Part shown: piece by piece, positions 7,747 to 15,893 of the stretch
Position numbering within the stretch: the first letter of the stretch is position 1
Layout: every line of letters starts with the position of its first letter
Origin: a virus
DNA length: 29,038 bases
Reading direction: 5' to 3' (one strand)
IMG/VR virus record: IMGVR_UViG_3300020470_000148
Span: 1 to 29,038 of that record
The notes under the pieces: generated by a model
The model's input: the letters and a program-made list of their open reading frames with translations, nothing else
The model's database searches: none
Told to the model about the DNA's origin: nothing
Program-made: the position numbers and the translations under genes

Positions 7747-7765
7747 CACTTGAATAAGTGGTCAC
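7743..7765 (+). other. Hairpin spanning the gp46 stop codon
   Basis: GTGACACTT (7743-7751) pairs with AAGTG-G-TCAC (7756-7765) around a GAAT loop: nine pairs with one bulged G. The left arm contains most of the stop codon TGA. No T tract follows, so it is more likely an mRNA-end stabiliser or a processing site than an intrinsic terminator. Confidence 0.35.
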
Positions 7766-7772
7766 CCCCTGC

Positions 7773-7800
7773 ATGACTTTCCATCTGTATGGTGTAATAT
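7773..7800 (+). promoter_or_regulatory. Candidate promoter for the VWA-CobS operon
   Basis: ATGACT (7773-7778) and TAATAT (7795-7800) are spaced by 16 bases. Both boxes deviate from consensus. Just upstream is TCACCCCCT (7762-7770), whose exact reverse complement lies at 3053-3061 before gp55. The gene start is at 7822, with no clear Shine-Dalgarno. Confidence 0.35.
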
Positions 7801-7821
7801 AGGTACATCAAACAGAAAAGT

Positions 7822-10017
7822 ATGAATCTTTACCACGAAATTAAAGGAAACCTAGCAAGACTTCTTGCAACTGAGAATCTAGTTGTTGAGCATCGCAAGG
7901 ATGCACAGACAGCATCCTTTGATGTGGAGAAAAGAGTTCTTACTCTACCCAATTGGGAACTTGCAAGTAACACTGTGTATGATCTACTTGTGGCACATGA
8001 GGTAGGACATGCATTGTTTACACCAAACATTGATTGGTCACTTGACCATGATGTACCTAAAGATTATGTAAATGTATGTGAGGATGTACGTATCGAGAAG
8101 TTGATGAAGCGTAAGTATGGTGGACTTCCTAAGACATTCTCACGTGGGTATTATGAATTAGATGAAAAGGATTTCTTTGAGGTATCAGATAAAGATCTTT
8201 GGGATTTCAATGTTATTGATCGTATCAATCTTCATTTCAAGATTGGTGCAACTGCTATGATTCCTTTCCTTCCTGAGGAGCAAGTATTTGTAATGAAAGC
8301 AGAGGAACTAGAAACATTTGATGAAGTTCTAGCACTTGCAAAAGAGATCCATGCTTATCAGTCTAAGAAAGATGAGGAGTTAAGACAACAGTATCAAGCA
8401 AATCAACCTGATCAAATGAACCTACCTATGGAAGGGAAGGGTGATCTTGAGAAGGATGAGAAGGGTGAAATCGAACAACCTCAGGGTCAGGATGGTGATC
8501 AACCAACTGATGAGATGGATGAAGGTAACAATCAACCATCACCAATTCAGACAAGTAGTCAGGGTGGTGGTCAACATAATGATACTGATGAAGCAAAGAC
8601 TCAAAAGTCTTTTGATCAGCAAACCCAAGGATTAAATACTAAGAGTTATAACAATAGAGAAATAACTTATGTAGAGTTGCCTAAAAAGATAAAGACTGAT
8701 AAGATAGTAGTAGATTGGAAAGAGATCCATGAGTGGATTGATGAAAGAGTTTCACTACGTAATACAGAGAGACTTCAGGAAGAGTACGGATTAAATGAAC
8801 TAAACATTTATGAAGAACCTGATCAGGAGTATTCTAAGTTTCGTAAGCAATCACAAAAGGAGGTAAATTATCTTGTTAAAGAATTTGAATGCAGAAAGTC
8901 TGCCAGTGCTTATGCTCGTGCTGCTACTTCTAGGACTGGAGTACTGGACACAGCGAAATTACACACTTACAAGTATAACGAAGACCTTTTCAAGAAGGTA
9001 ACAGTTCTACCTGATGGTAAGAATCACGGACTAATCTTTGTTCTTGATTGGTCTGGATCAATGTCCTCATGCTTACTTGCAACATTTAAGCAGTTGCTAA
9101 ATCTTACTGCTTTTTGTAAGAAAGTACAAATCCCATTTGAAGTATATGCTTTCACTAATGAGTGGAGGATTGTTAATAGAATTAAAGCAGGTGAACAGGA
9201 TCAGTATTATTATTCTTACAGAGATTACGCTCAGGATAAAGATCTTACACCAAGAGAGATCTTCATTGACGATAGTGAGTTTAACATGATGAATATTATT
9301 TCATCAAGAAGTAATGCTAGGGATTACGAACGTCAGTGTTTAAATATCTGGAGAGAAATTTGGCCACATCATAGAAGTGCATGGTACAGACCAACTGAAG
9401 GATTGCAACTATCTGGTACTCCATTGAATGAAGCACTTGTTTGTTTGCATGAAATAATTCCACAGTTTAAGAAAACAAGTGGAGCAGAGAAAGTTAATGT
9501 AACTATTCTTACTGATGGAGAATCTTCTCAACTTGGTTATGGTAGACAAGTACAACGTGAAGATCGTGAAGACTATACTACTATTGGTAGGTTGCATGAG
9601 TACTGTGCATTGAGGGATCGTAAGACTGGAAGAGTTTACCCTCAGTTCACAGATAGTTGGGTGGGTGTTACTAACGTATTACTACAACAACTCCGTCACA
9701 GATTCACTGATGTGAATATAGTCGGGTTCAGAGTATGTACTGGATCACAGTTGGCTAACTTTGTTCATCACTATAGTACTTCACGTTATGAGGAAGTACA
9801 GAAGGACTGGAGAAAGTTTAAGTCCACAGTCATCCCTGATGCTATAGGGTTCACTGAATTGTATGCTATCCAGCAGCAAGCACTGGATAATGAGGTTGAG
9901 TTTAATGTTGATTCTGGTGCTAAGAAGGGTGAAATCACTCGTGCATTTAAGAAGATGCTAGGTACTAAATCTAACAATAAAAAGATCCTCAGTTCATTCG
10001 TGGGTATGGTCAGTTGA
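7822..10017 (+). CDS. VWA-domain protein with HEXXH motif, CobT-like partner of CobS
   Basis: A 731-residue protein. The N-terminal third has HEVGH (59-63), the zinc-binding motif of metallopeptidases, followed by NVCEDVRIEKLM (84-95), a plausible place for a third metal ligand as in gluzincins. The middle (about 190-270) is a disordered Q-, G-, D- and N-rich linker. The C-terminal part is a von Willebrand A domain with the MIDAS motif DWSGS (409-413) and a later LTDGESS (D565). VWA proteins paired with MoxR/CobS-type AAA+ ATPases act as chaperone or metal-insertion machines; cobaltochelatase CobT has the same acidic linker plus VWA layout. The HEXXH part is not expected in CobT. It precedes CobS by 69 bases. 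Confidence 0.75.
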   Translation: MNLYHEIKGNLARLLATENLVVEHRKDAQTASFDVEKRVLTLPNWELASNTVYDLLVAHEVGHALFTPNIDWSLDHDVPKDYVNVCEDVRIEKLMKRKYGGLPKTFSRGYYELDEKDFFEVSDKDLWDFNVIDRINLHFKIGATAMIPFLPEEQVFVMKAEELETFDEVLALAKEIHAYQSKKDEELRQQYQANQPDQMNLPMEGKGDLEKDEKGEIEQPQGQDGDQPTDEMDEGNNQPSPIQTSSQGGGQHNDTDEAKTQKSFDQQTQGLNTKSYNNREITYVELPKKIKTDKIVVDWKEIHEWIDERVSLRNTERLQEEYGLNELNIYEEPDQEYSKFRKQSQKEVNYLVKEFECRKSASAYARAATSRTGVLDTAKLHTYKYNEDLFKKVTVLPDGKNHGLIFVLDWSGSMSSCLLATFKQLLNLTAFCKKVQIPFEVYAFTNEWRIVNRIKAGEQDQYYYSYRDYAQDKDLTPREIFIDDSEFNMMNIISSRSNARDYERQCLNIWREIWPHHRSAWYRPTEGLQLSGTPLNEALVCLHEIIPQFKKTSGAEKVNVTILTDGESSQLGYGRQVQREDREDYTTIGRLHEYCALRDRKTGRVYPQFTDSWVGVTNVLLQQLRHRFTDVNIVGFRVCTGSQLANFVHHYSTSRYEEVQKDWRKFKSTVIPDAIGFTELYAIQQQALDNEVEFNVDSGAKKGEITRAFKKMLGTKSNNKKILSSFVGMVS

Positions 10018-10034
10018 GAAACTGTCCAACCCCC

Positions 10035-10063
10035 CTTCCAAAAATCTCAAAATCCATTATACT
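10035..10063 (+). promoter_or_regulatory. Weak candidate promoter before cobS
   Basis: TATACT (10058-10063) has a poor -35 (CTTCCA, 10035-10040) at 17 bases. A second TATAAC follows at 10064-10069. A C-run (10030-10035) lies just upstream, as in the gap before the VWA gene. The leader before the ATG at 10087 is A-rich with no Shine-Dalgarno. Confidence 0.3.
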
Positions 10064-10086
10064 TATAACATACAAACAAAAAAATT

Positions 10087-11175
10087 ATGCCTTTTGAACC
10101 AGCACCTGTTACTACAGAAGACTTCGTAGAGTTTCTAACCGATAAGTTCGGACCAGAAGTGAATGCACCACAAGTACGTGAAGCGGCTGCACACTTCAAT
10201 GTTGGTTATCAAACTGCTATCAAAAGAATTCGTCAGTATCATGTTAAGCGTGGTCAGTGGAACCTAAGTATCGCAGAGAAACTAGAGCGAGTTTATGAGG
10301 GTCTACCTGCTGTACCTGCTGTAGAACAAAATCTTATTCCAGAAAAGGATCCTAACTATGTTCCTTTTGGAAACTTCAACGATGTTAAAAAGATCGTTCA
10401 GTCAGGGATGTTCTATCCTACATTCATTACTGGACTCTCTGGTAATGGTAAGACACTTAGTGTAGAGCAAGCATGTGCTCAATTGGGTAGAGAACTTATT
10501 CGTGTAAATCTTACTATTGAAACTGATGAAGACGATCTTATTGGTGGGTTCCGTCTTGTTGATGGGGCAACTGTTTGGCATAACGGACCTGTCGTTGAAG
10601 CACTCGAACGAGGAGCAATCTTGTTACTCGATGAGATTGACTTGGCTAGTAACAAAGTCCTATGCCTCCAATCCATTCTTGAAGGTAAAGGGGTGTTCCT
10701 CAAAAAAATCGGTAAAGTGGTCAGACCTAAGGTAGGATTCAATGTTATTGCAACTGCTAATACTAAAGGTAAGGGTTCAGATGATGGACGTTTTATTGGT
10801 ACAAATGTTCTTAATGAAGCTTTCCTCGAAAGGTTCGCATTGACTTTTGAGCAAGATTATCCTACTCCTAAGACTGAGCAGAGAATCCTTGAGAAGGTTT
10901 CTGCTAACCTAGGTGTACTTGATGAAGAGTTCTGTGAGAATCTTTCCAACTGGTCTGATATTATTCGCAAGACATTTAAGGATGGTGGTATCGATGAAGT
11001 TATCTCTACTCGTAGACTGGTACACATCATTCGTGCCTTTGCAATCTGGAACAATCGTGTTAAAGCGATACAGGTATGTGTAAATAGATTTGATGAGGAG
11101 ACTAAGCAGTCCTTTGTTGATCTATATGATAAGATTGATGCTAAAGTAGATCTGGAGGAAACCGATGGCGAGTAA
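10087..11175 (+). CDS. cobS: CobS-like AAA+ ATPase (MoxR class)
   Basis: A 362-residue AAA+ protein. The first ~75 residues include a possible helix-turn-helix-like segment (VREAAAHFNVGYQTAIKRI, 30-48). Walker A is GLSGNGKT (116-123), Walker B ILLLDE (178-183), and sensor 1 lies in FNVIATANTKG. This is the protein annotated as CobS in T4-like cyanophages, where it resembles the ATPase subunit of cobaltochelatase, which inserts cobalt in B12 synthesis. No CobN is seen here. Its neighbour is a VWA protein, so a MoxR-VWA chaperone role acting on some protein complex is an equally good reading. Confidence 0.85.
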   Translation: MPFEPAPVTTEDFVEFLTDKFGPEVNAPQVREAAAHFNVGYQTAIKRIRQYHVKRGQWNLSIAEKLERVYEGLPAVPAVEQNLIPEKDPNYVPFGNFNDVKKIVQSGMFYPTFITGLSGNGKTLSVEQACAQLGRELIRVNLTIETDEDDLIGGFRLVDGATVWHNGPVVEALERGAILLLDEIDLASNKVLCLQSILEGKGVFLKKIGKVVRPKVGFNVIATANTKGKGSDDGRFIGTNVLNEAFLERFALTFEQDYPTPKTEQRILEKVSANLGVLDEEFCENLSNWSDIIRKTFKDGGIDEVISTRRLVHIIRAFAIWNNRVKAIQVCVNRFDEETKQSFVDLYDKIDAKVDLEETDGE

Positions 11176-11344
11176 AAACGGATATCTAGGTCACGTTGTT
11201 TCTCTAAGAGATGGACGTTACGCTAAAATTCTTGAAGGGGTTGGATCCCCTTCAAGTCCTAGGCACAAAATTCGTATGGTTGATCTTGACGGAAACACCA
11301 TTCAGTGCTATCATAATGAAATAAGTTATGTATGGAATCCTTGA
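11165..11344 (+). CDS. Small beta-rich (SH3/KOW-like) protein
   Basis: A 59-residue frame starts inside the end of cobS (11-base overlap) and ends inside the next gene (13-base overlap). The product MASKNGYLGHVVSLRDGRYA continues through KIRMVDLDGNTIQCYHNEISYVW. The alternating strands with GHVVSL at the start and a final acidic-aromatic strand resemble SH3-like barrels, and the proteins at 22927 and 27007 have a similar plan. It fills what would otherwise be an untranslated gap of about 155 bases. Confidence 0.6.
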   Translation: MASKNGYLGHVVSLRDGRYAKILEGVGSPSSPRHKIRMVDLDGNTIQCYHNEISYVWNP

Positions 11345-11649
11345 AATACAATGAAGACGAACTTTTGAAAGAGGTTCACGATTACATTAGTCAAACATAC
11401 AGAGGTCATTATTCTGTCGGTAACGTACAGACTCTTGACCTCATTGATTCTGTAGGTGATGCTGAAGCATTCTGTAGAAGTAATGTTCTAAAGTATGCAT
11501 CACGTTACGACAGAAAAGGAACAGCACGTAAGGATATCATAAAGATTATCCATTATGGTCTGCTCCTACTTCACTTCAATGATAAGACTGCACAGCATCA
11601 ATCATTGCAGAGTGGAGCTACATCATTCACCGTTGATTATGACAAATGA
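11332..11649 (+). CDS. DUF3310-like protein
   Basis: A 105-residue protein with the pattern of DUF3310 (phage proteins sometimes labelled SaV-like or nucleotide-kinase-like): LDLIDSVGDAEAFCRSNVLKYASRYDRKG, then ARKDIIKIIHYGLLLL (about residues 35-80). The N/LKY-x-R-x-x-KG core followed by a D-x-x-K-x-x-H/WY helix is the recognisable part. The biochemical role of this family is not known to me. Its stop overlaps the gp45 start by four bases (ATGA), so it is translated with the replication genes. Confidence 0.6.
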   Translation: MESLKYNEDELLKEVHDYISQTYRGHYSVGNVQTLDLIDSVGDAEAFCRSNVLKYASRYDRKGTARKDIIKIIHYGLLLLHFNDKTAQHQSLQSGATSFTVDYDK

Positions 11650-12359
11650 GTACAGTACAATTATCAAACCAAACATATTCAATCCTAGAGAATTTTTCTA
11701 CTATCAATTCATCGATTGTATTTAAAAAAGGTAACACAATTAAGACGATTGCTAATGCAGAGAATGTTCTTGCTGAGTATGAAGGTGAAGAATACTGGCC
11801 AAGAGATTTTGCTATCTATGACTTGAGTCAGTTCTTGTCTGCTATTAGGACTCTAAAGTCTCAGACTGGTGAACTACCCATACTTGAATTTTTGAATGAG
11901 GATTATGTTGTTATCCGTAGTAAGGGTGCTAGTGTAAGATATTATTACAGTGATCCTGAGATTACATTGAAGGTTGCTCCAGACAAGACTGTTAATTTTC
12001 CAGGTGCAAACATTGAGTTTGATTTCCCACAAGAACAACTGAAGAAAGTACTTGATCTTTCTAACACATTGACCTTGAGAGATCTTACGTTTGCTAGTAA
12101 GGATGAGAAACCATTTATTAGGTTGTCTGATAGAGAGAATGATACCAGTAACAAATGTAAATTTGATTTATCAAATGCAGAATGTACTGGTGACTATAAT
12201 CTTCATATGAAGATGGATAACCTTCTAGTATATACTAAGGGTGCTGATTATAGAGTTCGTGTTTCAGATCAAATGTTATCTGAATGGACAGTGACTAGAA
12301 TCTTCGGTAACAACGAAGATGTTCAACTTAAATACTTCGTAGCATTGGAGCCTAAATGA
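11646..12359 (+). CDS. gp45: gp45 sliding clamp
   Basis: A 237-residue protein at the place and length of T4 gp45 (228), directly before the clamp-loader ATPase. Clamps have no catalytic motif; support comes from the N-terminal LSNQTYSILENFSTINSSIVFKKG pattern, the DLSQFLSAIRTL segment, and the C-terminal LKYFVALEPK. The trimeric ring tethers gp43 polymerase to DNA and is also the activator of gp55-dependent late transcription. It overlaps the genes on both sides by four bases. Confidence 0.88.
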   Translation: MSTVQLSNQTYSILENFSTINSSIVFKKGNTIKTIANAENVLAEYEGEEYWPRDFAIYDLSQFLSAIRTLKSQTGELPILEFLNEDYVVIRSKGASVRYYYSDPEITLKVAPDKTVNFPGANIEFDFPQEQLKKVLDLSNTLTLRDLTFASKDEKPFIRLSDRENDTSNKCKFDLSNAECTGDYNLHMKMDNLLVYTKGADYRVRVSDQMLSEWTVTRIFGNNEDVQLKYFVALEPK

Positions 12360-13300
12360 AGCAAGATTTTCTTTGGGTTGAGAGATATCGTCCCAAGAAG
12401 ATCGATGAATGTATTCTACCAGAGAACACAAAGAAATCATTTCTTGGATTCCTTAAGCAAGGTGAGATTCCCAACCTACTATTATCAGGTAGTGCTGGTG
12501 TAGGTAAGACAACAGTAGCACGTGCTCTCTGTGAAGAGTTAGGTGCATCCTACATCATAATCAATGGTTCTGATGAAGGAAGATACCTTGAGACCATAAG
12601 GAACAAAGTACAGACATTTGCTACAACAGTCTCATTGACCTCTACAACCACTCACAAGGTGGTCATACTGGATGAGGCAGACAATATGACTGCTGATGTT
12701 CAGATGATCCTTAGAGCAGCAATAGAGGAGTTTCATAGTAACTGTAGATTCATCTTTACCTGCAACTATATTAATCGTCTGATTGATCCTATCAAGTCAC
12801 GATGTACTGTGGTTGATTTTAGGATCAAGTCATCTGAAAAGGATGTTCTTAGTACAGAGTTCTTTACTAGACTTAAAGATATTCTCAACAAGGAGAATAT
12901 AACTGCTCAAGATAAAGTACTCGCTAAACTCATTAGGAGATACTATCCCGATTGGAGAAGGTTACTTAATGAGACTCAGAGACATGCTGCTAAGGGTACT
13001 ATAGAATCTGATATTCTACAGGACATTAGTGATATCAATACTGACGATCTTATCCGAGCAATGAAGGATAGGAATTATAAGACAGTTAAAGCATGGGTTC
13101 ATCAGTACATGGATCATGATCCATATCAAGTCATGCGTAAGATCTACGATGTTATGTACGATCATGCTACAGGTGCTTCTGTTCCAAACACAGTAATCAT
13201 CATTGCAAAGTATCAGTACCAAATTCAGTTTGTTGCTGACCAAGAGATTAACACTCTTGCTTGTTTAACTGAAATTATGTTAGGAGTTGAGTGGAGATGA
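12356..13300 (+). CDS. gp44: gp44 clamp-loader large subunit
   Basis: A 314-residue AAA+ protein (T4 gp44 is 319). It opens with FLWVERYRPKKIDECILP, the clamp-loader N-terminus. Walker A is GSAGVGKT (45-52), Walker B ILDEAD (104-109), and the SRC motif of clamp loaders is in IKSRCTVVDF. With gp62 it opens and loads the gp45 ring. Unlike T4, where 62 follows at once, here pyrE, dam, two mini-genes and purN lie between gp44 and gp62. Confidence 0.93.
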   Translation: MKQDFLWVERYRPKKIDECILPENTKKSFLGFLKQGEIPNLLLSGSAGVGKTTVARALCEELGASYIIINGSDEGRYLETIRNKVQTFATTVSLTSTTTHKVVILDEADNMTADVQMILRAAIEEFHSNCRFIFTCNYINRLIDPIKSRCTVVDFRIKSSEKDVLSTEFFTRLKDILNKENITAQDKVLAKLIRRYYPDWRRLLNETQRHAAKGTIESDILQDISDINTDDLIRAMKDRNYKTVKAWVHQYMDHDPYQVMRKIYDVMYDHATGASVPNTVIIIAKYQYQIQFVADQEINTLACLTEIMLGVEWR

Positions 13301-13851
13301 TTCCAAATGATCGTTTACTAGAGTTACTTAGAACTAGATGCTATAAGCAAGGTGAGTTTACTCTTTCTTCTGGTAGAGAAACAAATCATTATGTTAATTG
13401 TAAACCTGTAACCTTATCAGGTGAGGGTCTTTATAATGTAGCATCATCTATGTTAGACTTTATTGATAAAGATGTTAAAGCAGTAGCAGGATTAACTCTT
13501 GGTGCTGACCCTCTAGTATCAGGTGTTGCTATGCATTCTTATCAAGCATGGAAACCATTAGATGCTTTAATTGTTCGTAAAGAACCTAAAGGTCATGGTA
13601 CAGCATCACAGATAGAGGGACCAATACCATCAAAAGGATCTAAGGTTGTGGTGTTGGAAGATGTAGTTACTACAGGTAACTCTGCTATAAAGGCAGTCAA
13701 TGTATTACGTGATGCAGGTCTTGTTGTTGAACGTATCGTTACTATTGTAGATCGTCAGGTTGGTGGTGAAGCAGATACAAATGTATGTGCTGCTCATTTA
13801 GAACTGATGAGTTTGTTTACTCTTAATGAGGTTGCTTATGGTAACAACTAA
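13297..13851 (+). CDS. pyrE: PyrE orotate phosphoribosyltransferase
   Basis: A 184-residue phosphoribosyltransferase. The PRPP-binding motif VVVLEDVVTTGNS is at about residues 117-129, and the N-terminal segment FTLSSGRETNHYVNCKPVTL and the DALIVRKEPKGHG loop are those of orotate phosphoribosyltransferase, which turns orotate and PRPP into OMP in pyrimidine synthesis. I chose ATG 13297, which overlaps the gp44 stop as ATGA; a GTG at 13291 would add two residues. It is an auxiliary metabolic gene inside the clamp-loader region, consistent with raising pyrimidine supply during phage replication. Confidence 0.87.
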   Translation: MIPNDRLLELLRTRCYKQGEFTLSSGRETNHYVNCKPVTLSGEGLYNVASSMLDFIDKDVKAVAGLTLGADPLVSGVAMHSYQAWKPLDALIVRKEPKGHGTASQIEGPIPSKGSKVVVLEDVVTTGNSAIKAVNVLRDAGLVVERIVTIVDRQVGGEADTNVCAAHLELMSLFTLNEVAYGNN

Positions 13852-14680
13852 GTCATTAAAAACACCTTTAAGATATCCTGGTGGTAAGTCTAGAGCAACT
13901 ACTAAATTGTTCCAGTACATACCTGATCTTAAAGATTATAAAGAGTATAGAGAACCATTTCTAGGAGGTGGTTCAGTAGCATTAGAAGTTGTAAAAAGGT
14001 ATCCTCATCTTGAGGTATGGGTCAATGATCTATATGAACCATTATATAATTTCTGGTGTGAACTTAGGGATAGTGGTCAGGAATTACAAGACGCTATCTT
14101 GATGAAGAAAAATATGTATCCTGATCCAGGTACTGCTAAAGAATTATTTACTGAAAGTAAGGAGAAGATAAATGATCGAGAAACATCCCCATTTGATCGT
14201 GCCGTTAATTTTTATATTGTTAACAAGTGCAGTTTCTCTGGTCTCACTGAATCGTCGAGTTTCTCCTCTCAAGCATCAGAAAGCAATTTCTCCTTCAGAG
14301 GTATTGAGAGACTATCGGAATACTCAGAGCTCATTCAGAACTGGACAATAACAAATCTTTCTTATGAGAGAATGTTATGCGATGATAAGAATATATTCAC
14401 TTACTTAGATCCACCATATGACATTAAGATCCCTATATATGGGAAGAGAGGTGCTATGCATAAGCACTTCGATCATGATCAGTTTGCTTCTGATTGTGAT
14501 ACCTTTACATCCCCTATGTTAATATCATATAATAGCAGTCAGGTGGTACGAGATCGATTTCAAGATTGGAATGCTGCCGAGTTTGCTCATACTTATAGTA
14601 TGCGTACTGTTGGGGATTATATGAGAGAACAACAAGACCGTAAAGAACTAGTCCTTTTGAACTATGAAAATCGAAGTTAA
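13838..14680 (+). CDS. dam: Dam-like DNA adenine N6-methyltransferase
   Basis: A 280-residue class alpha N6-adenine methyltransferase (T4 Dam is 259). Motif X/I is PLRYPGGKS near the N-terminus and EPFLGGGS (about 39-46), and the catalytic DPPY is at 191-194, preceded by FTYL. Between them is the variable recognition region. Dam enzymes of this group methylate GATC, but specificity is not proved by sequence. I prefer ATG 13838, six bases after GAGG, over ATG 13826, which lacks a Shine-Dalgarno. No partner restriction gene is visible, so self-protection of phage DNA is the likely role. Confidence 0.88.
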   Translation: MVTTKSLKTPLRYPGGKSRATTKLFQYIPDLKDYKEYREPFLGGGSVALEVVKRYPHLEVWVNDLYEPLYNFWCELRDSGQELQDAILMKKNMYPDPGTAKELFTESKEKINDRETSPFDRAVNFYIVNKCSFSGLTESSSFSSQASESNFSFRGIERLSEYSELIQNWTITNLSYERMLCDDKNIFTYLDPPYDIKIPIYGKRGAMHKHFDHDQFASDCDTFTSPMLISYNSSQVVRDRFQDWNAAEFAHTYSMRTVGDYMREQQDRKELVLLNYENRS

Positions 14681-14807
14681 ACTCTACGTAGCAGGTACAC
14701 AGTTCACAGAGACTGTTATCGCTAGAAACTATGAGGAAGCTAGGCAAGTAGCATTGGCTAGGAATCCTAATGCGAGAGTTATTAGTGTTAATGCTGTATT
14801 CAAATGA
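14664..14807 (+). CDS. 47-residue conserved-type mini-protein
   Basis: The frame starts inside the end of dam (17-base overlap) and its TGA overlaps the next ATG (ATGA). The product begins MKIEVKLYVAGTQFTETVIA, then an AxxxA helix (NYEEARQVALARNP), and ends ARVISVNAVF. The strand-strand-helix-strand order suggests a tiny alpha/beta fold. The function is unknown. Confidence 0.6.
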   Translation: MKIEVKLYVAGTQFTETVIARNYEEARQVALARNPNARVISVNAVFK

Positions 14808-14965
14808 CTAGACCAGAACCACCTTATGCTAACGGATCTCTTTCAATGGTAGTTCCAATGGAAGATATGACCGTGATTCTTACACAACTGTGGAAGAGTC
14901 GTGCTACAGAACCAAAGATAGGAGAACTATACGAAAAATATAAGAGATTGATACCCGAAGAATAA
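14804..14965 (+). CDS. 53-residue mini-protein before purN
   Basis: Starts on the stop of the previous mini-gene and ends at TAA 14963-14965. It begins MTRPEPPYANGSLSMVVPME and continues with a helix (MTVILTQLWKSR) and a charged tail ending YKRLIPEE. It ends 18 bases before purN. The function is unknown; the overlap with its neighbour is the main evidence that it is translated. Confidence 0.55.
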   Translation: MTRPEPPYANGSLSMVVPMEDMTVILTQLWKSRATEPKIGELYEKYKRLIPEE

Positions 14966-14983
14966 CTAACCACCGAGGTAAAT

Positions 14984-15544
14984 ATGCGATTAGGAGTCAT
15001 GTGTTCTGGTGAAGGAACTAACTTCGAGAACATTATACGTTACCCACAAATGAAACATGAGATTGTGTTAATGATACACAATACCAAACAGTGTGGTGCT
15101 GCTAGACGAGCAGATAAATTTGGGATTCCTCATTGTAGAATCGCACATAAAGATGAAGATCAAATGATTCAACTCTTCAAGGCATGGAGGGTTGATCTTG
15201 TTATATTAGCAGGGTACATGAGGGTACTTAAGAAACCATTAGAGTTTCCATGTCCTATCATAAATGTACATCCATCATTACTTCCTAAGTACAAGGGTTT
15301 ACATGCAGTAGAACAAGCATTAGAATCAGGTGATAAGGAAAGTGGATGTACTGTCCACTATGTTAATGAAGAACTTGACGGTGGTGATATAATAGAACAA
15401 TCAAGGGTTCCTATTTGTAGTGATGATACGGTTGAGACCTTGACTCAACGTATTCAACGAGCAGAATATAGACTGCTCCCTCTTGTAATTAATAACTTAG
15501 CAAATGAGCAAACCGAAACTAGGAGATTGGCTGGAGTCTATTAA
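14984..15544 (+). CDS. purN: PurN phosphoribosylglycinamide formyltransferase
   Basis: A 186-residue GAR transformylase, which moves a formyl group from 10-formyltetrahydrofolate to GAR in purine synthesis. The catalytic triad is visible: N94 and H96 in INVHPSLLPKYKG, and D132 in EELDGGD, with the same H-to-D spacing (36) as in E. coli PurN. The N-terminal phosphate loop is CSGEGTNFE. GAGG at 14975-14978 provides a Shine-Dalgarno. purN is a known auxiliary gene of marine T4-like phages and complements pyrE nearby. It overlaps gp62 by 41 bases. Confidence 0.92.
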   Translation: MRLGVMCSGEGTNFENIIRYPQMKHEIVLMIHNTKQCGAARRADKFGIPHCRIAHKDEDQMIQLFKAWRVDLVILAGYMRVLKKPLEFPCPIINVHPSLLPKYKGLHAVEQALESGDKESGCTVHYVNEELDGGDIIEQSRVPICSDDTVETLTQRIQRAEYRLLPLVINNLANEQTETRRLAGVY

Positions 15545-15893
15545 CCAGTCTAAAAGAAATTTAATTAGAGAAAATCCTGAACTAGAATCTTCTTATCCTA
15601 GTTGGATTGTTAATAAAGCACTATCATCATTCACTGATAGCATTTTATTTGCCAATGAAATGAATATGAATTGGCAGATAGATAAGCGTATGCAATACGA
15701 TTTTTATATAAATAGTCTGAGACCTCGTAGGAGATTTTCTCCTTGGTCAAAAAAGGAGTCCATAGAATATCTTGAGGACATTAAAGAGTATTATGGGTAT
15801 AGTTATACCAAATCTCTAGAAGTGCTTAGGATTCTTTCTAAAGATGACCTTGAACAAATCAGAAAATTATTGCATAAAGGTGGTATAGGATGA
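15504..15893 (+). CDS. gp62: gp62 clamp-loader small subunit
   Basis: A 129-residue protein, shorter than T4 gp62 (187). The segment YPSWIVNKALSSFTDSILFANEMN (about 31-54) corresponds to the conserved VNKALSQFP...AVYAMN region of T4 gp62, and the region SKKESIEYLEDIKEYYGYSYTK near residues 82-103 matches the later helical part. It acts with gp44 to load the clamp. The start lies 41 bases inside purN; the next methionine would remove the conserved region, so the overlap is probably real. The stop overlaps regA as ATGA. Confidence 0.8.
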   Translation: MSKPKLGDWLESINQSKRNLIRENPELESSYPSWIVNKALSSFTDSILFANEMNMNWQIDKRMQYDFYINSLRPRRRFSPWSKKESIEYLEDIKEYYGYSYTKSLEVLRILSKDDLEQIRKLLHKGGIG

